Of a stretch of DNA of 10,191 nt, positions 6,177 through 10,191 are shown piece by piece. The position numbers and the translations under genes are program-made. Location of the stretch: positions 1 to 10,191 of the forward strand of contig JAQGMN010000038.1 of assembly GCA_028292345.1 (NCBI GenBank), read 5' to 3'. This DNA is from Polaromonas sp. (GTDB lineage: Bacteria; Pseudomonadota; Gammaproteobacteria; Burkholderiales; Burkholderiaceae_C). The notes below the pieces were generated by a model. It made no database searches and was not told where the DNA came from. It saw nothing but the letters and a program-made list of their open reading frames with translations. Within the stretch, counting starts at the first letter, position 1. Each line of letters starts with the position of its first letter.

Positions 6177-7631
6177 ATGCTTCCTCGCCCTTGCCGCCTT
6201 GCCAGCCGCCTGCCACTGCTCGCAGCTGCTTTGCTTTCCCTTTCAGCCTGTGGCGGAGGCGACTCGGGACCCGAACCTGGTCCTGGCGCGAGCGTCAGTG
6301 TTCAGGCCTCTGGGTATTCCGAACAAAAGAAACCGTCCCACCTCGGCAACACCGATTACAAGGCTGAATCGTGCACCGCCGGGTCGGCACTGTCCGGCCA
6401 GCCGGTTTTGCGGGTGAACACGACCCAGCAAGGCGACCAGGTGCTGCGCAGCCTCGGCGCAGTGGACGAGGACGGCTTCACGGTGGCATGGCTTTCAGGC
6501 AGTGACGGGATTTTCATGCAGCGCTTCGACAGCGCCGGCGCGAAGATGGGCGGGGAAACGCAATTGCAGCTGGACATCAGGCACGCCAGTGAATCGCTTC
6601 GTGCCGGGGAAATCAGCGTCGGTTCGGTCGCCGTGCTGCGTGATGGCAGTGTGGTGGTGTCGTACCCTGTGGCCAGGCCCGCCAACCCCTCGGTGCCGAA
6701 CGATCAATCGTTGAAGGATGGCATCTACTTCCAGCGCTTCGATTCGACGGGCGCTCAGGTGGTGGCCGAAACCGAGGTTTTCTCCCGCACGTTTGTTCCG
6801 AATTACCGGCCGCCAGGGCTGGGAAACGTCAAGGCGGTGGCATTGGCGGATGGCGGCTTTGCCATCGGTTGGGCGTCAATCCAGCCTTCATCGGTGACGA
6901 TACGCACGACCTTTTCAGTACGGCGCTATGACGGCGCCGGGCAAGCCGAGGGTGAAAGTGTCGTGGTCGGGGTGGCGGGCAGTCCGGGAACATCGACGTA
7001 TGCCATGAAGGCAGACGCATTCGGCGGCTATGCGGTGGTGGCGTCGCAGCAGCGCGAGGACTACACGCCCATGTTTTCGCTGACCTACTTCGACACCGGC
7101 AATGCGCCGCAACCGGTCCCGCTGCCCGGCGGAACCACCGACGCGTTGTTGCTGCCGCTGGAAAGCGGGCGTTTCGCGCTGTTTGGGCAAGGCAACGCCG
7201 GCGCGTACCGGCAATTCCTCGACAGCGGGGCCAACCCGGTCGGCGCGCAGTCGCCCCTGTCCGTCCTGCCCCTGGCCGCCCAGGCGTTGGCGGACGGAAG
7301 CCATGCGACCTTTACCGCTGTGGCTGCGGGTGTCTCGGCACAACGCTTTGACAGCGAGGGAATGGCGACCGGCGAAAGCGTGCTGATCGCTGCCCAGGGC
7401 GGCGCGCCCGTGAGCGTGGTGGCGCTGCCGGACGGTGGCTTTGCGGCGGCCTGGACCGCGGCCGGGGCGCTGGCCGATCAGGATGTGTTTGCCCAGCGCT
7501 TCACGGTTTACGCCGACCCCGTCCACGCCGGCGCCAAGGCCAGGCGCAAGGCCTGCAAGGAAAGCGCCGTCGGCCAGGGGCTCAAAGGCAGGGCGCGAAA
7601 GCAGTTCATGGACGGTTGCCTGAAGCAGTGA
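6177..7631 (+). CDS. Predicted repeat-containing lipoprotein with C-terminal PsiF-type motif
   Basis: A 484-aa protein. The start at 6177 is set by AAGGAG 5 nt upstream and by an immediate lipoprotein signal: basic N-terminus, LPLLAAALLSLSAC, lipidation at Cys25 and a following Gly-Gly-Gly. A low-complexity Gly/Pro/Ser tether (26-45) leads into about seven degenerate units from residue 97 to 441. Each has an (A/V)LxDGGFAxxW-like strand pair and a QRFDxxGxxxGE-like strand. Clear copies are at 97-127, 153-198, 222-260, 371-400 and 416-441, with weaker ones near 277-310 and 325-355. Seven such units would suit a beta-propeller, but that is inference. The last ~30 residues (ARRKACKESAVGQGLKGRAR, then KQFMDGCLKQ) match the PsiF repeat pattern: two Cys, KGL-G and FM-CL. 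Function is unknown; an outer-membrane, periplasm-facing or surface location is likely. It is convergent with the next gene, with only 45 bp between stops. Confidence 0.85.
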   Translation: MLPRPCRLASRLPLLAAALLSLSACGGGDSGPEPGPGASVSVQASGYSEQKKPSHLGNTDYKAESCTAGSALSGQPVLRVNTTQQGDQVLRSLGAVDEDGFTVAWLSGSDGIFMQRFDSAGAKMGGETQLQLDIRHASESLRAGEISVGSVAVLRDGSVVVSYPVARPANPSVPNDQSLKDGIYFQRFDSTGAQVVAETEVFSRTFVPNYRPPGLGNVKAVALADGGFAIGWASIQPSSVTIRTTFSVRRYDGAGQAEGESVVVGVAGSPGTSTYAMKADAFGGYAVVASQQREDYTPMFSLTYFDTGNAPQPVPLPGGTTDALLLPLESGRFALFGQGNAGAYRQFLDSGANPVGAQSPLSVLPLAAQALADGSHATFTAVAAGVSAQRFDSEGMATGESVLIAAQGGAPVSVVALPDGGFAAAWTAAGALADQDVFAQRFTVYADPVHAGAKARRKACKESAVGQGLKGRARKQFMDGCLKQ

Positions 7632-7676
7632 ATTCCATCGTGCCGTCGAATGGGTTCAGGGCCGTTCGAGGCGCTC

Positions 7677-8192
7677 CTAGCGGCTTTTCGGGTAGACGCT
7701 TTCCTCGTCGGCGGATGCGGTGCGCAGCACGCGCAGGTCCGGGTCGAACACCACGGTAAAGATCATCGCGGTGTTGGGCGGGTTCAGGTAGCGCCAGTCG
7801 TAATGCGTTTCGCGCTTGAGCGCAAAAGGCGTGACCTTCATCGGCTTGCCCAGCATCTTGCGCACCGTTTCCATCGGCATGCCGGGCAGCACGCGGGCGA
7901 AATTCTGCGGCGTGAGCACCTGGCGCAGCGCGGTCATCCGGCCGTCGGCGCCGATGGTGATCATGTAGTTGACATTGCCGGCCGGCTGGCGGTTGTATTC
8001 CAGCGTGCGGGCGCCGGGCTCGGCGGCCGCGCCGGGCATCGGCAGCGACGCCATGTCGCCAGCCTCCCAGACCTTTTCGGGAACGCCGAAGCGCGCCCGC
8101 ACGTCGGCCTCGGTGGAAACGCCTTCTTCCAGCTCCTTGATGCGCTCCTGGTCGCAGCCGGCCAGGCCCAGGATGAACGACAGCAACCCCAT
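7677..8192 (-). CDS. BamE/SmpA-like lipoprotein with two tandem modules
   Basis: A 171-aa predicted lipoprotein. The ATG at 8192 has AAAGG 8 nt upstream and starts MGLLSFILGLAGC, with a lipobox LAGC and lipidation at Cys13. This signal lacks the usual basic residues. Three of them (KRK) lie just upstream in frame, so a non-ATG start or the ATG at 8282 (which adds 30 residues) is possible. The mature protein has two similar modules. Module 1 is about 22-91: LEEGVSTEADVRARFGVP, a Tyr-Asn-x-x-Pro strand, then IGADGRMTALRQ. Module 2 is about 101-160: VLPGMPMETVRKMLGKP, DWRYLNPPN, then VVFDPDLRVLRTA. The helix G(M/V)xxExVRxxxGxP followed by a small sheet is the SmpA/OmlA (BamE) fold pattern. BamE itself stabilises the BAM outer-membrane insertase but normally has one module. 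A BAM role here is therefore only a possibility. Its upstream region is shared with the divergent DUF3460 gene. Confidence 0.85.
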   Translation of the reverse strand: MGLLSFILGLAGCDQERIKELEEGVSTEADVRARFGVPEKVWEAGDMASLPMPGAAAEPGARTLEYNRQPAGNVNYMITIGADGRMTALRQVLTPQNFARVLPGMPMETVRKMLGKPMKVTPFALKRETHYDWRYLNPPNTAMIFTVVFDPDLRVLRTASADEESVYPKSR

Positions 8193-8332
8193 GGACAGCA
8201 CCTTTCTTTTTGAAACACCGCCCGACCGCGATGCAGAAAATCCTGAACCGGCCCGCGTGGACCGCTGAAATGATGAACGCATGACAGACCCCGGTAAAAT
8301 CATTGCACTATACGTTTCAGGGAACCCGGCAC
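8193..8332. promoter_or_regulatory. Divergent promoter region between the BamE-like and DUF3460 genes
   Basis: 140 bp between two divergent starts. On the plus strand TAAAAT (8295-8300) is a good -10 candidate, placing the DUF3460 transcript start near 8307. A proper -35 is not visible. On the minus strand TATAGT (8312-8307) could be a -10 for the lipoprotein gene, with a long leader of about 108 nt if translation starts at 8192. The two candidates almost overlap. Confidence 0.4.
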
Positions 8333-8551
8333 ATGTCCATTTTTCAACGCACCCACTACCAGTCGGAATTTTCATTGTTCCTGGACGACCTGAAGGCCAA
8401 GAAGCCGGAGATCGAACCCGGCCAGCGCGCCGGCCGCGCCATCTGGTGGGACAAGCAGCTCAACCTGGCCGACCAGGCCGACTACGGCGAAGCGCGCATG
8501 CCGCAGCAGGCCTATGTGTATGGCACCAGCGGCCATCCCAACAGCAAATAA
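8333..8551 (+). CDS. DUF3460 family small protein (72 aa)
   Basis: Encodes a small soluble protein that starts MSIFQRTHYQSEFSLFLDDL and continues with KAKKPEIEPGQRAGRAIWWD and an AARMPQQAYVY-like tail. This matches DUF3460, a family of short proteins I know from Burkholderiales, with the conserved Y-S-(D/E)-F-x-x-FL-(D/E)-(D/E)-LK-x-K-P and GRA-WWDK patterns. The start at 8333 fits the family and has AGGGA 9 nt upstream. An ATG at 8303 would add ten residues but falls inside the probable promoter. No signal peptide or membrane segment is seen. Function is unknown. It lies 188 bp upstream of scpA on the same strand, a neighbourhood I recall as common in this order. Confidence 0.9.
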   Translation: MSIFQRTHYQSEFSLFLDDLKAKKPEIEPGQRAGRAIWWDKQLNLADQADYGEARMPQQAYVYGTSGHPNSK

Positions 8552-8594
8552 ATAGCGGGCGGGGCCTCGCCTTCCTGCGCCAGACCGCAGCCAG

Positions 8595-8629
8595 CTGGCA
8601 CACGAATGCGGCTGCGCGCCTTGTGCCAG
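8595..8629. repeat. 8-bp inverted repeat between the DUF3460 gene and scpA
   Basis: CTGGCACA (8595-8602) and TGTGCCAG (8622-8629) are perfectly complementary around a 19-nt GC-rich loop. A second small stem, GCGC-AAA-GCGC (8654-8664), follows, then T/C-rich sequence (ACCTTTTCCTCCTGTTTTTCC). Together they could act as a weak terminator or attenuator for the DUF3460 transcript, or as an operator for scpA. The T tract is interrupted, so a standard intrinsic terminator is not supported. Confidence 0.4.
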
Positions 8630-8710
8630 ACGCGCAATGCACCTGGCAAGCCGGCGCAAAGCGCACCTTTTCCTCCTGTTTTTCCTGATCGGCAACGGCA
8701 ACCTTCAGTC

Positions 8711-8740
8711 ATGAACCGATCCCTTTTGCGGCTGCCTTGA
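8711..8740 (+). other. Nine-codon mini-ORF ending on the scpA start (TGATG overlap)
   Basis: ATG at 8711 opens MNRSLLRLP, and its TGA (8738-8740) overlaps the scpA ATG (8740-8742) by one base. scpA has no visible ribosome binding site, so translational coupling from this short frame is conceivable. The mini-ORF itself also lacks a clear ribosome binding site, so it may be chance. Confidence 0.2.
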
Positions 8741-9615
8741 TGCCACCGACCGCACCAATTGCGTCCGAGCCGCCTTCTGCCGCCACGCCTGCCCTGCCCG
8801 GCGCAGCCAGCCTGGCCTTGCCGGGGCTGATCGACCCGGTCGCGCTGGCGCGGCTGTATGGCGAGCCGATGTTCGCCATGCCCAAGGACCTGTACATCCC
8901 GCCGGATGCGCTCAAGGTCTTCCTGGAAGCCTTCGAAGGCCCGCTGGACCTGCTGCTCTACCTGATCCGCAAGCAGAATTTCAACATTCTCGACATTCCA
9001 ATGGCGGCGGTGACGCGCCAGTACCTGGCCTATGTCGACGAAATCCGCGCCACCAACCTGGAGCTGGCGGCCGAATACCTCTTGATGGCCGCGATGCTGA
9101 TCGAGATCAAGTCGCGCATGCTGCTGCCGCCGCGCAAGACGGCCGAAGGCCCGGAAGCCGAGGACCCGCGGGCCGAGCTGGTGCGCCGCCTGCTGGAATA
9201 CGAGCGCATCAAGCTCGCCGCGCACCGGCTGAACACCCTGCCGCAGCGGGGCCGGGATTTCACGGTGGCGCAGGTGCATGCCCCGCAGTCCACCGAGCCG
9301 CGCCTGCCCGATGTCACGCTGGTCGAGCTGCAGGAGGCGTGGCAGGGCATTGTCCGGCGCGCCAGGCTGGTCCAGCACCATGTCATCAGCCGCGAGGAAC
9401 TGTCGGTGCGCGAGCACATGAGCATCGTGCTGCGCAGGCTGCAGGGCCGCAAGTTCCTGGAGTTCGAGGAGTTGTTCGACGCCTCGCGCGGCATGCCGGT
9501 GCTGGTCGTCACCTTCATCGCGCTGCTGGAGCTGGCCAAGGAATGCCTGCTGGAAATCACCCAGGCCGAATCCTTCGCGCCCATCTATGTCCGCCTGGCC
9601 TACACGCCGGCATGA
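8740..9615 (+). CDS. scpA: Segregation and condensation protein A (kleisin ScpA)
   Basis: A 291-aa cytoplasmic kleisin that bridges the two heads of the SMC dimer and, with ScpB, forms the bacterial condensin SMC-ScpAB for chromosome compaction and segregation. Residues 1-55 are a Pro/Ala-rich extension plus the ARLYGEPMFAMPKDLYIPPD segment typical of betaproteobacterial ScpA. The hallmark FEGPLDLLLYLIRKQNFNIL begins at residue 65, followed by the helical N-terminal domain that contacts the SMC neck. The middle (about 135-220) is charged and would hold the ScpB-binding region. Residues 235-285 (RKFLEFEELFDASRGMPVLV...FIALLELAKE) form the C-terminal winged helix that caps the partner SMC head. 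The ATG at 8740 is chosen; a TTG one codon upstream is possible. No ribosome binding site is seen. scpB and smc are not in this window. Confidence 0.95.
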   Translation: MPPTAPIASEPPSAATPALPGAASLALPGLIDPVALARLYGEPMFAMPKDLYIPPDALKVFLEAFEGPLDLLLYLIRKQNFNILDIPMAAVTRQYLAYVDEIRATNLELAAEYLLMAAMLIEIKSRMLLPPRKTAEGPEAEDPRAELVRRLLEYERIKLAAHRLNTLPQRGRDFTVAQVHAPQSTEPRLPDVTLVELQEAWQGIVRRARLVQHHVISREELSVREHMSIVLRRLQGRKFLEFEELFDASRGMPVLVVTFIALLELAKECLLEITQAESFAPIYVRLAYTPA

Positions 9616-9651
9616 CGCCTGCGCCCACCTGCAACCCCAGGCCTTGGTCCC

Positions 9652-10191
9652 ATGACGCATGATTTTGATGTTCTGATCGTTGGCAGCGGGCTGGCCTGCG
9701 TACACCTGGACATCTCGCACCAGAGCCCTTAATTCCTGCACGAACACTTCCCCAACATCCTGGCGCGCTGCGCCGCGCTTGGCGTCGACATCACCACGGA
9801 GCCGATTCCCGTGGTGCCCGCCGCGCACTACACCTGCGGCGGCGTGCTGACCGACCTGGCCGGCCGCACCGACCTGCCCGGCCTGCTTGCCATCGGCGAG
9901 ACCGCCTGCACCGGCCTGCACGGCGCGAACCGTCTGGCGAGCAACTCGCTGCTCGAATGCATGGTGTTCGCCCAGGCCGCCGCGCAAGCAATTGCCGCTG
10001 CGCCGGCCGTAGTGCTGCCCGAACTGCCGCAGTGGGACGACAGCCGCGTGACCGATGCCGACGAATGCGTGGTGATCTCGCACAACTGGGACGAGCTGCG
10101 CCGCTTCATGTGGGACTATGTCGGCATCGTTCGCACCAACAAGCGGCTCGAGCGCGCCGCGCACCGCATCGCGCTGCTGCAGGCCGAGATC
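9652..10191 (+). pseudogene. nadB: L-aspartate oxidase remnant (internal deletion plus stop codon; continues past right edge)
   Basis: NadB is an FAD enzyme that oxidises L-aspartate to iminoaspartate, the first step of de novo NAD synthesis. The ATG at 9652 opens MTHDFDVLIVGSGLA, a proper NadB N-terminus with the start of the FAD-binding GxGxxG loop. It then jumps in frame to CVHLDISHQSP, which in E. coli NadB lies about 300 residues later. A TAA stop follows at 9730-9732. Beyond it the same frame stays open for 153 codons to the edge and reads as well-conserved NadB: PIPVVPAAHYTCGGVLTDLA, TGLHGANRLASNSLLE, HNWDELRRFMWDYVGIVRTN. The deletion removes most of the FAD and substrate domains, including positions equivalent to E. 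coli Glu121, His244 and Arg290. No activity is expected. The intact downstream frame suggests recent decay, or an assembly problem. It starts 36 bp after scpA. Confidence 0.9.

Noticed and set aside
5951..6367. A possible 138-aa gene starting at the SulP stop codon
   Set aside because: It overlaps the lipoprotein start out of frame, has no ribosome binding site or recognisable content, and its second half is a frame shadow of the lipoprotein signal region.
7632..7676. A bidirectional terminator between the convergent lipoprotein genes
   Set aside because: The 45-bp gap has no strong GC stem followed by a T run on either strand.
8281..8688. A 135-aa plus frame overlapping the DUF3460 gene
   Set aside because: It starts within the promoter region and reads DUF3460 in the wrong frame. 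DUF3460 matches a known family with a proper ribosome binding site.
8512..10164. A 550-codon open frame on the minus strand across scpA and the nadB remnant
   Set aside because: It is antisense to clear scpA and nadB homology and shows only composition-driven Arg/Gln/Gly sequence.

Overview
The window is GC-rich DNA that looks chromosomal and comes from a betaproteobacterium, most likely of the Comamonadaceae (Polaromonas, Rhodoferax or Acidovorax-like). Four things point there: the divergent apbC/metG pair, a DUF3460 gene next to scpA (a Burkholderiales-type arrangement), lipoproteins with a Cys-Gly-Gly-Gly N-terminus, and a GCTATT-T5-AATAGC palindrome of a kind I recall as common between genes in this family. 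The assignment rests on protein and motif resemblance only; no search was run.

Layout. (1) Positions 1-1528, minus strand: apbC (Mrp-type Fe-S carrier ATPase), followed 32 bp downstream by the N-terminal part of a LysR-type regulator that runs off the left edge. (2) 1529-1809: divergent promoter region with a palindrome and a candidate -10 for metG. (3) 1810-4163, plus strand: metG, then a 76-aa lipoprotein with a good ribosome binding site. (4) 4284-5954: SulP-family anion transporter with a C-terminal STAS domain. (5) 6177-7631: a 484-aa predicted lipoprotein with about seven degenerate repeats and a C-terminal PsiF-type motif. (6) 7677-8192, minus strand, convergent with the previous gene: a lipoprotein with two BamE/SmpA-like modules. 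(7) 8333-9615, plus strand: a DUF3460 gene and scpA (kleisin subunit of SMC-ScpAB). (8) 9652 to the right edge: a decayed nadB (L-aspartate oxidase) with a large in-frame internal deletion and a premature stop.

Most genes are housekeeping: Met-tRNA charging, Fe-S cluster delivery, chromosome condensation and anion uptake. They do not form one pathway, and I see no mobile element, CRISPR array, tRNA, rRNA or phage gene. The most unusual items are the nadB remnant, the repeat lipoprotein with a PsiF tail, and the tandem BamE-like lipoprotein. I do not see a convincing new multi-gene system here.
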